NCBI GenBank assembly: GCA_965227935.1
Contig: CBDDGS010000055.1
Span: 372,001 to 436,000 of the forward strand
From: JAWPMT01 sp965227935
GTDB taxonomy: Bacteria; Bacteroidota; Bacteroidia; Cytophagales; Cyclobacteriaceae
Direction: 5' to 3'
Length of the DNA: 64,000 nucleotides
Below are positions 1-10,021 of this stretch, in pieces; position 1 is the first letter of the stretch, and each line of letters opens with the position of its first letter. The position numbers were made by a program, and so were the translations under genes. The notes under the pieces are model-generated. The model saw only the letters and a program-made list of their open reading frames with translations. It ran no database searches and was not told the DNA's origin.

Positions 1-3000
1 TCCCTAACGCCATAAGTAACATTTGCGGACCGTAGCGACATCAGCAGCCGAAGCAGGACATTGCCAAAGGGTTTTGGAGGATTGACGGCAGGCGCTTGAG
101 AATTATCCCCGTTCGCACGACTTCTGGAAGTGCTCCGTCTGGCCGTAGGTGCGGGGGCGTTCGCTCTTTTCAAGAAGGGTAGCACATTGTACAACTTGAC
201 AAAATCCGCCCGACCCGACAGCGTTTGATCGCGGGAGTTGTTGATGAAGTTGCCGAAGAATGTAGAATCGTTGGGGTCGGGAATCAGGTTACCCTGATCT
301 TGTCCTTGTCTGTTGACAAAACCGGCGGTCCAACCATAGCTCACAGAATATCGGTAATCCGCGCTCATCCAATCTGTCAGTGGTAGCTTGTCCAGTGGTA
401 GCTTGTATTGCGCGGAGATGTCTTGCGAAAAGTTCTTCATACGCCCAAATCCCCAAATCTGATCCCAGATGAAGCTACGCTCCTCTGGCGTGTCAATTTC
501 TCCCTGGATTTCCCATTCCGGTTCGTCGATGACTGCGTTGGCCCGAGCACTGTAGTCGATGGATAGGCCCTTGAACAGGCTCCAGCGCATGTTATAGCTG
601 CGGGTGAATGTGAAAAGCCGTTCGATCAGCAACAGGTCATTTTGGTTAGGGTCATCGGGAATGGAGAGGTCATCGTCGTACAGCTGCGTCCTTCGGAAGC
701 TACGATTGAGGTCCATCCGTAGGGAGAGGTTGTTGGGGATGGGTGAGAAATTGATGTCTTTGATCAGCTTCAGGAAGGGGCTGTTGAAGGCCCCTGTATT
801 TGCGAATGGCTCGATCGAAATTGTCGGAGGTGTGTAATTATAGGCAAAGCCTGCAGCGATCGTCTTCTGGAGGAATGCCTGCTGATTGACGTTGCTCGAC
901 TTGATGTCGCTATAAGCATAGGTAAAGGAGAAGTTCTCAATGTCATAGATGTTTCGTCGGGCGTCGGGATTGACTTTTTCCTTGCGGACGTTGGTGAAGT
1001 TAAGACTTCGACTGGTTCGCCGATCCTCGACTATCCGCCGATATTCGTCCCTTTCCTGCTCCGTCGCGAAGCTCTGTATCGATGCCTCCAGGGGTGTATC
1101 GGGGTCGAGCGGATCATACTGGGGTGTTGACCGGCTCTGCTGGTAGCTGGCAAACATTGGCACCTTCAGACCAGTCTTCTCGGGGAGCAGAAACTTGTCG
1201 ACATTGATGGAAGCGGAAACATCGTATTGGAAGGTCTCGAATCTAGTTCGCTGCGAAATCTTGTCCTGAATACTTCCAAAGCCGAATGAGGTGTATCTCG
1301 TCGAGGCTGAAATGCTTCCCAAATCCGCCAACTGCAGATTGAGCCGGGCATTGGCTGCCCATCCTTTCTGAGTGTCAAAGTCCGTCACGCGAAGCTCATT
1401 GGCCCAAATACAGACAGACTTACTCTCGCGATCGTCGCTACCAGGGTTCCTCACGCCGATAAGCATGGTCGTGATGTTACTGATGTCAGGGTTTCCTTTG
1501 ACTGTGAAGAGGTATTTACCGTCCTGGCTTGGCACTGTGAAGGGGATACGGCTATCGTTGCCTCCTGCTCCGGAGGTCAGCTGACCCAGGTTTCTTTGTG
1601 ACTTCACTCCCAGCAGCTCGTTGATGGATACGCTGATCTCATTTTCCAGGGGCCACACAAATCTGGGAAGGTCTTCCTGCGATACACCAGTTACATCCTG
1701 GGGGGTGATCTTCAGTGGCACCTCGATCTCGTAATAGTTTTCATTCTCATCGGAGCCTATTCGCAAGAACCCAGTCAGCTCGTCATCCTGCACGTCATCC
1801 CCTCTAAAGGCCTGGGCATGGAGGAACATATTGAGCCGGCCATAATTGATCAGGTCAAAATCGAGATTGGTCTTGAACACAGCACGGGAATCCCGGTCCT
1901 GCAGGTCCTCAATACACAGTTGCAGGGACTGCTCGTTCACCACCCTATTGAGCGTCGTCGTGTTATCCCGATCCCGCTGTAGGCCTGGCGGCACCACGTA
2001 GGGGATACCGTCCCCTCTGGCGCCATTTTCTTCGATATTGACAACAGATACATCGAAGTCACTGGTGGTGCTTTCCGGGATCTCATTGAGCCCCTCCTGA
2101 TTGAGAGCCAGCGTTGATTTCCGCCACTGGCTACCCACCAGTTGAAACTGCGCCATTCGCAAAACCACAGGCTGACGGAAGCCGGTGAGCACCATGCGGA
2201 TGTACTTGATGTTTTGGAAACTGGGACTACCCACCACCCGAGACACATTGTTGAGGTTGCGAATGGGGATACGAAACAGGTACCATCGGGCGTTCTCGAT
2301 AGTCTCGACTTCATCAATGATAAAGCCCTCTCCAACGTTGAAGCCATTGGGTCGCAAGCGTATTTCATATTCAAAGAATTCCTCCAATGAACTGATCGTA
2401 TTGTCATTGTTGAGGTCTTCGTTGTCTGGTACCTGTGTCGAGGCCGGTGTGAAACTCCCCCCACTACTTACCGGCGAATTGCCCTCCAGCCCATTAAAGC
2501 CTTTGTACCGCTCAAGGATCTTCGCATCCCGCTGGTCCAACTCACTACCCAGATAATAGCTGAAGTCATCACCTGTGGGATCTGGAAGTGTAAGAAACTG
2601 GGGTGGATAATTGAGAAACTCCTGTTCATCCGCGTTGGACATGCCATCAAGGCCGACGTCCTGGTTGGATCTTGCATTGGGATCATTGACGAAAACGTTC
2701 GTAAGGAATTGATTGGTAGTCACACGGCCCCATTCCGTGGTACGGGTAGCTCCACGATCACCGTCCTCGGGAAGGCCATTTTCAAAAGCGTGCAAGCCAT
2801 CTGGTATCAGTTCCTCGGACAAACTACCCAAGTGGAAAACAAGTCGCCCGCCCGTGGTATTGTTCTCGTTGTTCACTCCATCAATCACCCGACCCTGTTC
2901 TCCACCAATAAAGGGATCCAGTAGCCAAAATTCGATATACTCCGTATTAGCGGCTTGAAAGTCCACATTGGTCGTGATCGCCCTCGTGATCCCCGCCCAA

Positions 3001-5951
3001 TTGTCCCTCAAGGCCTGAAGGTCGCCCGCAGATTCCTGTGGAAAATTCCCATCCGGTCGCAGGTTGGGATTGAAGTTGTAGGGTCCCCGCTCACCAGGAT
3101 AGTAGGCAATATCGAAAATAGGTTGATTGACAGTAGCTAGCGTACGATCACGTTGTGTGAAGATCTCTTGTGGTAGTACCGCCCGCATGTAGTGGTTTTC
3201 GAGGTCCTCCGTGGTGATATTGTCGGGGCGGCGCTGCCCCTGGTAGAAGACAGAATTGTCCACCGTGTACCACGCTATTTTCGCCTTGCGGTCATTCACC
3301 TCATAGACCGTGGCACTGTTGCCTTCCAGTCCCGGTGGTGTAGTGGCCAATCGCCATGCGGGCCATGAGCCCATATTCACCGGAATGGTGGCATTCTCAA
3401 AATCGTCAATATAAGACGTGCCGGTTCCATTCACAATGTTGGAGGTCCCAGGGACGAGCCGGGCGATCTCCGCGTTGAAACTTATATTACTTGCCTCCTT
3501 CGTGCTGATCAATGGCAAGGCATCGACGATCTTGGTAACGAGCCTGGACTCATCACGCCAGTTGACGTTCATACCGTACTTGGTGTTCTTGCTCGGTTCG
3601 TCACCAATCGCGAATCGGGAAATACCCCCTGGCCGCTCATTGAGTTTGAGAATCGTAGCTCCGATATTGAAGTTGTCACTCACCCGATAGTCCAGGTGTG
3701 CACCGGTAAGCCACCTTGTTTGAAAGTTGAAAAGGTCCGCTTTTTCGTATGAGACAGTGATCTGCTGCCCGGAATTCAGAATGGCATCATCACGGATCCT
3801 TACCTGACCGAGGTTGTAGTCGACATCGTAGTGCAGTCCTTCTGTCAGTATTGTTCCGCCAGCCATCACCGTCACTGATCCCTGGGAGATGTTGAAGCCA
3901 TTCAGAGGAATAATATTCGACACTGTCCCCTGCGAGCTACCAAGGATGACATACTTGTTTTGGGAGGCTACCTGCTCCGCATTGGTTTTTGTCGTCCGAT
4001 AGAGTGTGTCGTAAACATACCGCCTGATGAGCTCCGCTTCCGACTGTGGATCAAAGAAGCGCTCCATGTTGCTACCGAAGGGCTCCACGACCGGGAATAT
4101 GATGTTGCCATTCCTCGTGTCAATGGTGATCCCGTCGACGAAATCAAAGTTGCCATCCCGCTGCCGGTCTCCATTTCGGTTGAGTGAATCCAATCCCATC
4201 AATTGGAGTAGGGGTACGTCCTTTGTGATTCGGCCCTCGTGCAATGAGGGATTGTCCTGGCCCGTGCGGTCATCCTTGTAGTGGATGCGAAGAGAGAAGC
4301 CTTCTTGCTGGATCTGCGTTGTGCGGAGGTTGTAGATATTCTTCATCATCAGATCCCACATCGGCAGGTTCGTGGCAATCCTGTTGGGTCGCAGCATTTT
4401 CAGAATGACCACCTGATCATCCGGACGTCCAGGATAATCCTCGATCATTTCACCCACCTTGAATATTTGACCGTTGAGCGAGTAGGTATAAGCGACGGCA
4501 ATGACCTCGTCATTTTGTAGCCTTCTTTGGAGGCTGATGTAACCTAATTTTTTGTTGACGATGTACTCGCTCGGATCGAGCTTCCGTGCTGTGGTGACGA
4601 CGACATAGTCTGTGCCATCCTGGAAGCCAATACCATCGAGATAGCTCCTGACCGCGTCTGGTGCCAGGCTCGGTTGCGAGCGCACCAACTGGAAGAGGTT
4701 GTTGGAAGTATTGCTGGCTTCCAATCTCGTGAATGGCCCGATGACCGATTCATCCTGATAAGCATTCTCAGGGTCTCCTTCCGCCAGGTCCTGCAGCCCA
4801 ACAAAGTTTCGGGTACTCTCCGTATCATTCTGCCTGTTGATAGTGTATACATCCACACGCTGAATGTCGAGACCTGAATTGATCACGGGAATATTGCGAT
4901 GCCACCTCTCGTAATTGTCCCGGAAGTATTGGCTGAGGAAGAAGTGCCTATTTTCATCGTAGCCTGAAGCCGGTATGTTGATATTGTCGGCAGGATCCAG
5001 CTGCCCCCCACGGCCCGAGGTGGAGTTGGTAATGCCCTGGCCACCGCCAACACTTATAACTTCAGCACGCCCCTGTTGGCGGGATGCGATACCGGTGACG
5101 AATAGCTTACCAAATTGCAACTGTGTTTTCACTCCGAAGAGACTCTGGGCACCAGTGATTAGGCTATTCTCGACGGACATGCTCACGTTACCCACCTCTA
5201 TCTTCTTGATGATGTCTTCGTCGTAACCCGTGTATTCGATCTTCATGTTGTTTTGAAAATCGAAAGTGTTGTTGTTGTCGAAGTTGAAAGTGACGGCCAG
5301 CTTTTCACCGATCTTTCCGACGACGTTGGTGCTCAGCTGCATATTAAAGTTGAAGCCTCCGTTGCGGCGGCGGTTTTGTGGCACTGCCGGATTGTCCACG
5401 AATTGCCAGCGTCCACCGAAGTCGAGGTTCGCAAATCCCGTAGGCTGAATATCGATATAGTCCCCTCCGAATATGCGATCGAAAACAGGGCTGATGTATA
5501 GTTTGGGAATGAGGCGCCGACCACTAACGGCACTCTCACCATCGAGCCCTGCCGACTGGTCCTTCCAGTACTGTTTGTTGATCTGCTGCGTCGTGTACAT
5601 GTCAAACTCCTGGAATGTCATGGACGTCGCAGGCCGGAAGTTTACTTCAGAAAGATTCTCGTATACAGAATAGCTCACCCCACCTGTATCGAACTCCACC
5701 CGAAAATCGAGGCTCGAGGGGTCCTTCAGCAATAAAGGGGACTGGCTGACGCGATTAGAAAAAGGATCGCCAAAGCGATAAGTAGGCCGATAAGTGGGCG
5801 TGTTCGTCGGCACATATTCCTCCTGTACGGAATCCTGCCTTGCAGTGTCTTGCTGAAACAAGAACATAGAGGCAGCGCTGCCGTAGGCACTGGGAGTTAG
5901 GTTGGTCCAAAAAAGGACGGTGAGTAAAGCTATATAATGCCGTGTCTTCAA
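1..5951 (-). CDS. sprA: SprA, gliding motility / type IX secretion outer-membrane translocon (3' end beyond window)
   Basis: SprA (Sov) is the giant outer-membrane beta-barrel through which the type IX secretion system exports proteins and gliding adhesins. The frame is open from 5951 to the window edge, giving 1,983 codons; family members are about 2,400 residues, so roughly the last fifth is missing. The N-terminus is a signal peptide (MKTRHYIALLTVLFW, then SAYG). Residues about 200-280 carry the family-typical FDFQNN, EYTGYDED, IEVGNVSM and GAQSLFGVK stretches. The start is a TTG: the codons directly before it are TAA-TTT-TTT, so nothing upstream in frame is possible, and the next ATG (residue 29) would remove the signal peptide. 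It lies 14 bases after ruvA in a maeB-ruvA-sprA order that I know from other Bacteroidota. Family assignment is secure; the exact start is inferred. Confidence 0.93.
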   Translation of the reverse strand, partial: MKTRHYIALLTVLFWTNLTPSAYGSAASMFLFQQDTARQDSVQEEYVPTNTPTYRPTYRFGDPFSNRVSQSPLLLKDPSSLDFRVEFDTGGVSYSVYENLSEVNFRPATSMTFQEFDMYTTQQINKQYWKDQSAGLDGESAVSGRRLIPKLYISPVFDRIFGGDYIDIQPTGFANLDFGGRWQFVDNPAVPQNRRRNGGFNFNMQLSTNVVGKIGEKLAVTFNFDNNNTFDFQNNMKIEYTGYDEDIIKKIEVGNVSMSVENSLITGAQSLFGVKTQLQFGKLFVTGIASRQQGRAEVISVGGGQGITNSTSGRGGQLDPADNINIPASGYDENRHFFLSQYFRDNYERWHRNIPVINSGLDIQRVDVYTINRQNDTESTRNFVGLQDLAEGDPENAYQDESVIGPFTRLEASNTSNNLFQLVRSQPSLAPDAVRSYLDGIGFQDGTDYVVVTTARKLDPSEYIVNKKLGYISLQRRLQNDEVIAVAYTYSLNGQIFKVGEMIEDYPGRPDDQVVILKMLRPNRIATNLPMWDLMMKNIYNLRTTQIQQEGFSLRIHYKDDRTGQDNPSLHEGRITKDVPLLQLMGLDSLNRNGDRQRDGNFDFVDGITIDTRNGNIIFPVVEPFGSNMERFFDPQSEAELIRRYVYDTLYRTTKTNAEQVASQNKYVILGSSQGTVSNIIPLNGFNISQGSVTVMAGGTILTEGLHYDVDYNLGQVRIRDDAILNSGQQITVSYEKADLFNFQTRWLTGAHLDYRVSDNFNIGATILKLNERPGGISRFAIGDEPSKNTKYGMNVNWRDESRLVTKIVDALPLISTKEASNISFNAEIARLVPGTSNIVNGTGTSYIDDFENATIPVNMGSWPAWRLATTPPGLEGNSATVYEVNDRKAKIAWYTVDNSVFYQGQRRPDNITTEDLENHYMRAVLPQEIFTQRDRTLATVNQPIFDIAYYPGERGPYNFNPNLRPDGNFPQESAGDLQALRDNWAGITRAITTNVDFQAANTEYIEFWLLDPFIGGEQGRVIDGVNNENNTTGGRLVFHLGSLSEELIPDGLHAFENGLPEDGDRGATRTTEWGRVTTNQFLTNVFVNDPNARSNQDVGLDGMSNADEQEFLNYPPQFLTLPDPTGDDFSYYLGSELDQRDAKILERYKGFNGLEGNSPVSSGGSFTPASTQVPDNEDLNNDNTISSLEEFFEYEIRLRPNGFNVGEGFIIDEVETIENARWYLFRIPIRNLNNVSRVVGSPSFQNIKYIRMVLTGFRQPVVLRMAQFQLVGSQWRKSTLALNQEGLNEIPESTTSDFDVSVVNIEENGARGDGIPYVVPPGLQRDRDNTTTLNRVVNEQSLQLCIEDLQDRDSRAVFKTNLDFDLINYGRLNMFLHAQAFRGDDVQDDELTGFLRIGSDENENYYEIEVPLKITPQDVTGVSQEDLPRFVWPLENEISVSINELLGVKSQRNLGQLTSGAGGNDSRIPFTVPSQDGKYLFTVKGNPDISNITTMLIGVRNPGSDDRESKSVCIWANELRVTDFDTQKGWAANARLNLQLADLGSISASTRYTSFGFGSIQDKISQRTRFETFQYDVSASINVDKFLLPEKTGLKVPMFASYQQSRSTPQYDPLDPDTPLEASIQSFATEQERDEYRRIVEDRRTSRSLNFTNVRKEKVNPDARRNIYDIENFSFTYAYSDIKSSNVNQQAFLQKTIAAGFAYNYTPPTISIEPFANTGAFNSPFLKLIKDINFSPIPNNLSLRMDLNRSFRRTQLYDDDLSIPDDPNQNDLLLIERLFTFTRSYNMRWSLFKGLSIDYSARANAVIDEPEWEIQGEIDTPEERSFIWDQIWGFGRMKNFSQDISAQYKLPLDKLPLTDWMSADYRYSVSYGWTAGFVNRQGQDQGNLIPDPNDSTFFGNFINNSRDQTLSGRADFVKLYNVLPFLKRANAPAPTARRSTSRSRANGDNSQAPAVNPPKPFGNVLLRLLMSLRSANVTYGVR

Positions 5952-5965
5952 AAAAAATTAGCTGC

Positions 5966-6559
5966 TTAGGCTCTCTTGAGGGCCAATTTAATCAACTCCT
6001 CGAGTTTGATGTCGGGCCCGTATTCCTTCACTATCTGGTTAATAGTTTTCTCGGCGGTTGGCTTGGAAATACCGAGAGTCATCAGGGCGGATAACGCCTC
6101 AGTATGTATTGTATTGTCAATTTTTGCCGGAATTTGTATCTCACGCTCCAGCAGCCCCTCTTTTTTCATTTTGTCCTTCAGCTCGAGTACTATTCTCTGC
6201 GCCGTTTTCAGACCTATGCCCTTGACCCCTTGAATGGTCCTGATATCGTCATGGAGGATCGCCGCCTGGATCTCCTCAGGCGACAGCGAGGACAAGATCA
6301 TGAGTGCGGTACTAGGTCCAACACCACTGATCGATATCAGATCAAGGAAGCGCTTCTTTTCGGAGTCCTGCGAGAAGCCATAAAGCGTCTGGGCGTCCTC
6401 CTTCACATGAAAGTGAGTGACCAGTTTCACCTCGTTTAGTTCCTTTATTTCGCTGTAGGTCAGCAGTGAGATCTTGAGCTCATATCCCATCCCATTCACA
6501 TCGATGATGACGTGGGTTGGATATTTTTCATGGATTTTACCCTTTACAAAAGCTATCAT
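5966..6559 (-). CDS. ruvA: Holliday junction branch-migration protein RuvA
   Basis: RuvA binds four-way DNA junctions as a tetramer and loads the RuvB motor during recombinational repair. The 197-residue length is usual for the family. The N-terminal OB-fold domain (about 1-63, MIAFVKGKI, then DVNGMGYEL) is followed by the tandem helix-hairpin-helix region (about 70-145, with ISGVGPSTALMIL and VKGIGLKTAQRIVLELKDK) and the C-terminal RuvB-contacting domain (from about 150, ALMTLGISKPTAEK). Its ATG overlaps the stop of maeB (ATGA at 6556-6559), so the two are probably translated together. ruvB and ruvC are not in the window. Confidence 0.97.
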   Translation of the reverse strand: MIAFVKGKIHEKYPTHVIIDVNGMGYELKISLLTYSEIKELNEVKLVTHFHVKEDAQTLYGFSQDSEKKRFLDLISISGVGPSTALMILSSLSPEEIQAAILHDDIRTIQGVKGIGLKTAQRIVLELKDKMKKEGLLEREIQIPAKIDNTIHTEALSALMTLGISKPTAEKTINQIVKEYGPDIKLEELIKLALKRA

Positions 6560-8835
6560 GAAATTGGAGATTGATTTCTGGTTTGAGCATCCACGACGGC
6601 AATCGCCACCATATTGAAGACGCCCCGCACGCTGGTTCCCTGTTGCAGGACATGCACTGACTTGTTCATTCCCATCAATACCGGCCCGATGGCCTCAGCC
6701 CCTCCGAGCTCCATCAGCAGCTTGTAGGCAATATTGCCTGAGTCGAGATCAGGAAAGATGAGCGTATTCGCCTTAGTGCCCGCAAGGGAGCTGAATGGAT
6801 AGTTCTCTTCCAGCATCTCCTTGTCCAAGGCGACGTTTGCCTGAATATCACCGTCGATCTGCAAGTCTGGCCATCGCTCTTTCGCCAGTGCCACAGCTTT
6901 GGCCATTTTGGTCGGAACGTCGCCTTTAGCGGAGCCAAAGTTCGAATACGACAAAGCGGCCATTCGAGGCTCGTGATCAAAAAACCGGACCACTCGGGCT
7001 GTCAGGCCAATGATGTCCACGAGTTCCTCCGCGGTTGGATTTCGATTGACGGAGGTGTCGGCAAAAAAGTAGTTGCCCTTCTCTGTCGTCATGATATACA
7101 GTCCCGCCACGCGATCCACACCTTCTGCGACACCGATGATCTGCAGGGCTGGTGCGATGGTCTTAGGATAGTCATTGGACAATCCCGAAATAAGGGCATC
7201 TGCTTGGCCCCGCTCTACCATCATGCACCCGAAGAAATTGCGGCTTTGCATGGAGTTGCGGGCCATCCGCTGGTTGATCCCTTTGCGCTGGCGCTTTTGA
7301 AAGTACAGCTCGGCATACTGGTCTACTGTCTCCTGCTCTTCCAGCGGGTTGATTACCTGCACGCCCTCGAGTTCCAGATGATGCTCCTCGATGAGCTGAT
7401 TGATTTTTTCCTTATCTCCCAATAAAATGGGCGTGGCGATCTGCTCGTCTTTTACCAGCTGCGCCGCCTGGAGGATCGTCGGGTCATCTGCCTCGGCAAA
7501 CACCACGCGCTTAGGATCTCGCCTGGCCACTTCCACGATCCTGGACATCAGACGACTATCTCCTCCGATGCGCTCCTCCAGCTCCAACTTGTAGCCATTC
7601 CAGTCCGTAATATCCATCCGAGCTACTCCCGTGTCCATTGCCGCTTTGGCGACAGCCGGGGACACTGCCGTGATCAGTCTCGGGTCAAACGGCTTGGGAA
7701 TAAGGTACTCCTTACCAAACTTGAGCGACTTCGCACCATAGGCTTTGAGTACCTTGTCTGGAACGGGCTGCCTGGCCAGCGCAGTCAAAGCGTGCACCGC
7801 CGCCAGCTTCATCTCTTCATTGATCGCAGTGGATCGCACATCCAGGGCTCCCCGAAAAATGTATGGGAAGCCGAGTACATTGTTCACTTGATTGGGATGA
7901 TCCGACCGTCCGGTGGCCATGATGACATCTGAGCGGGTATTGATCGCAAGGTCATAGGCGATTTCTGGGTCTGGATTGGCCAAAGCGAAAACAATAGGAT
8001 CGCTCGCCATAGACTGCAGCATCTCCGGTGTCATTATATTGGCGATCGAAAGCCCCAGAAACATGTCTGCATCCACCAATGCATCCTCCAGGCCATGCAG
8101 ATCCCGATCTGTAGCAAACTGTGCCTTTTCAGGGCTGAGATTTTCGCGATCCTTGCGAATAATCCCTTTGCTGTCAGTCATGACAATATTCTCCCTCCGC
8201 GCACCCAATGAGATATAGAGGTTGGTGCATGCCACAGCCGCTCCCCCTGCTCCGCTCACCACAATCTTGATCTCGTCAATCTTCTTGCCATTGACCTCTA
8301 GTGCACTCAGGAGAGCAGCACTGGAGATGATTGCCGTGCCATGCTGATCGTCATGCATGACGGGAATATTCATCTGCTTGCGTAGCTCCGTCTCGATCTT
8401 AAAGCTCTCTGGGGCCTTGATGTCCTCGAGATTGACGCCGCCGAAAGTTGGTTCGAGTGCCTTGACTATCTGGATGAATTTGTCGGGATCATTTTCATTG
8501 ACTTCGATATCGAAGACGTCGATCCCTGCGAATTTCTTGAAGAGCACTCCCTTGCCCTCCATGACAGGCTTGGATGCCTCAGGGCCGATATCGCCCAGTC
8601 CCAAAACAGCCGTTCCGTTGGAAATGACAGCTACCAGATTACCTTTCGCGGTATACCTGTAGACGTCTTCAGGATTGGCGGCGATGGCATTGCATGGCTC
8701 AGCCACTCCGGGAGAGTAGGCCAGTGCCAGGTCCCGCTGACTGCTGAGGGGTTTGGTGGGCGTGACGGCGATTTTGCCGGCGGGCTTGGACTCATGAAAA
8801 TCAAGGGCCTCGCTGGCTCTAAGTTTAGAACTCAT
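6556..8835 (-). CDS. maeB: NADP-dependent malic enzyme with C-terminal phosphotransacetylase-like domain
   Basis: Oxidatively decarboxylates malate to pyruvate, giving NADPH. The 759 residues fit the large MaeB type: malic enzyme N-domain (about 20-155, LAYSPGVAEPC with the likely catalytic Tyr40, then GDIGPEASKPVMEGK), NAD(P)-binding domain (about 165-400, HDDQHGTAII and VSGAGGAAVACTNLY) and a phosphotransacetylase-like C-domain (about 430-755, VFAEADDPTILQAA and GMNKSVHVLQQGTSVR). In characterised MaeB proteins the C-domain is regulatory (acetyl-CoA sensing) rather than an acetyltransferase; that is family knowledge and was not tested here. First gene of the maeB-ruvA-sprA run; its upstream neighbour DUF4837 ends 42 bases away. 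Confidence 0.96.
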   Translation of the reverse strand: MSSKLRASEALDFHESKPAGKIAVTPTKPLSSQRDLALAYSPGVAEPCNAIAANPEDVYRYTAKGNLVAVISNGTAVLGLGDIGPEASKPVMEGKGVLFKKFAGIDVFDIEVNENDPDKFIQIVKALEPTFGGVNLEDIKAPESFKIETELRKQMNIPVMHDDQHGTAIISSAALLSALEVNGKKIDEIKIVVSGAGGAAVACTNLYISLGARRENIVMTDSKGIIRKDRENLSPEKAQFATDRDLHGLEDALVDADMFLGLSIANIMTPEMLQSMASDPIVFALANPDPEIAYDLAINTRSDVIMATGRSDHPNQVNNVLGFPYIFRGALDVRSTAINEEMKLAAVHALTALARQPVPDKVLKAYGAKSLKFGKEYLIPKPFDPRLITAVSPAVAKAAMDTGVARMDITDWNGYKLELEERIGGDSRLMSRIVEVARRDPKRVVFAEADDPTILQAAQLVKDEQIATPILLGDKEKINQLIEEHHLELEGVQVINPLEEQETVDQYAELYFQKRQRKGINQRMARNSMQSRNFFGCMMVERGQADALISGLSNDYPKTIAPALQIIGVAEGVDRVAGLYIMTTEKGNYFFADTSVNRNPTAEELVDIIGLTARVVRFFDHEPRMAALSYSNFGSAKGDVPTKMAKAVALAKERWPDLQIDGDIQANVALDKEMLEENYPFSSLAGTKANTLIFPDLDSGNIAYKLLMELGGAEAIGPVLMGMNKSVHVLQQGTSVRGVFNMVAIAVVDAQTRNQSPIS

Positions 8836-8877
8836 AAAAGGGTTAGGTTGCTGAATACTTCCCTCTCGAGGAGGGCT

Positions 8878-9948
8878 TTAGCCCGGGTTACTATTAAATG
8901 TGGCTAAGATGGCATCTACCTGGCGGATGAAGTTCTTCTTTCCTGTACCGGGAGAGTACACATAGCCTTCGATGTAGTACACGGTCTGTTTGCTTTCATC
9001 AAGTATAGCATAGCTCACGTACGGACCACCGCCAGAGCTATCGCTTATCTTCCAAAGGCTTCTATTCTTCACGGCATACTGGCCATTGAAAGACTGGCGT
9101 TCCTCAAAAACCTTTATAAAGTCACCATCGAGTTGCTGCCGGTTGATGAATAGATCCGGCCTCTCTGCATCTCTCAAATAGGTCTCGGTGATTTTGTCAC
9201 GCCACGCAGGGATGTCTTCGAATATCTCTGCTGACTTGTACGGCTCCTGATAGATGAAAACGTTGAGCTCTTTATCTACCTCCAGGAACCTAAGCCATGA
9301 AAAGTTGGGCAAGTTCTTCGCCAGATCCCACCCAAAAGGCACCTTGATCGAAACGTCCTGCAACTCGCGTATCGCCCTCTCGGCTTCCAGTTCCCGGCTT
9401 TTGTACAATTTATCCTGGATCCTTGTCTGAGCGACAGACTCCAGGTAGTTTCTGAGGCGACCACGATTCTGCTGGATCTTGTTGATCAGCGCTTGTTCGT
9501 CTTGTCCAAAGAGGTACAACACTACCTGTCCCTTGGCAAACTCGTCTTTGTTTACCGTCATCCAGAGACTGCTGTCACGCTGGATCTTTTTGAGTGACTG
9601 GTTGGTGAAATAACCCCTTAATAGCCTGCTTTCGGCGGTGCCGCTGCTCAGCGTCATTACGAAAATCATGTTGGAGGCGGTCTTCAGTAGGTTATTGAGG
9701 CGCTTGGGGTTCACCTTATTGACTGAAAACATGGGTTCATCCTGAGGCAGGCCAGGCATCGGCGCTCTGAATGTCTGTTTGATCTCACTGCCGAGTTCAC
9801 TACCCCACTGGGCACTGTCCATCACGAGAATGATCTCGCCAACCTCTCCACTGGCCGCCGGCATCAGCTCTCTTTGCAGTTTTTCCGCGGTCTCGCCGCA
9901 GGAAGTCATAATGACAACAGCAAGTGAAAGGATTGTCAATAGTCTCAT
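8878..9948 (-). CDS. DUF4837 family lipoprotein
   Basis: A 356-residue predicted lipoprotein of a family found in Bacteroidota with no assigned function. The start at 9948 gives MRLLTILSLAVVIMTSC, a clean lipoprotein signal with Cys17 as acylation site. A longer reading back to 10038 would overlap the transglycosylase gene and bury this signal, so I reject it. The body is soluble, rich in charged residues, with segments such as VPFGWDLAKNLPNFSWLR and FINRQQLDGDFIKVFEERQ that match the family as I remember it. It lies 73 bases after the MltD-like transglycosylase, in an envelope gene cluster, so a periplasmic or outer-membrane role is likely. Confidence 0.85.
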   Translation of the reverse strand: MRLLTILSLAVVIMTSCGETAEKLQRELMPAASGEVGEIILVMDSAQWGSELGSEIKQTFRAPMPGLPQDEPMFSVNKVNPKRLNNLLKTASNMIFVMTLSSGTAESRLLRGYFTNQSLKKIQRDSSLWMTVNKDEFAKGQVVLYLFGQDEQALINKIQQNRGRLRNYLESVAQTRIQDKLYKSRELEAERAIRELQDVSIKVPFGWDLAKNLPNFSWLRFLEVDKELNVFIYQEPYKSAEIFEDIPAWRDKITETYLRDAERPDLFINRQQLDGDFIKVFEERQSFNGQYAVKNRSLWKISDSSGGGPYVSYAILDESKQTVYYIEGYVYSPGTGKKNFIRQVDAILATFNSNPG

Positions 9949-10021
9949 GGTCCCGTCTATCGATTTATACAGAATTGCGACAAATCTATGGATTAAAAGA
10001 AGGATGGCAAGTACGGCTCTC

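Noticed and set aside
1937..2464. 175-codon minus frame inside sprA
   Set aside because: Other frame of the sprA gene; its composition is that of a shadow frame, and the sprA frame reads clearly through.
6973..7425. 150-codon plus frame opposite maeB
   Set aside because: Antisense shadow of a well-identified gene, with no domain.
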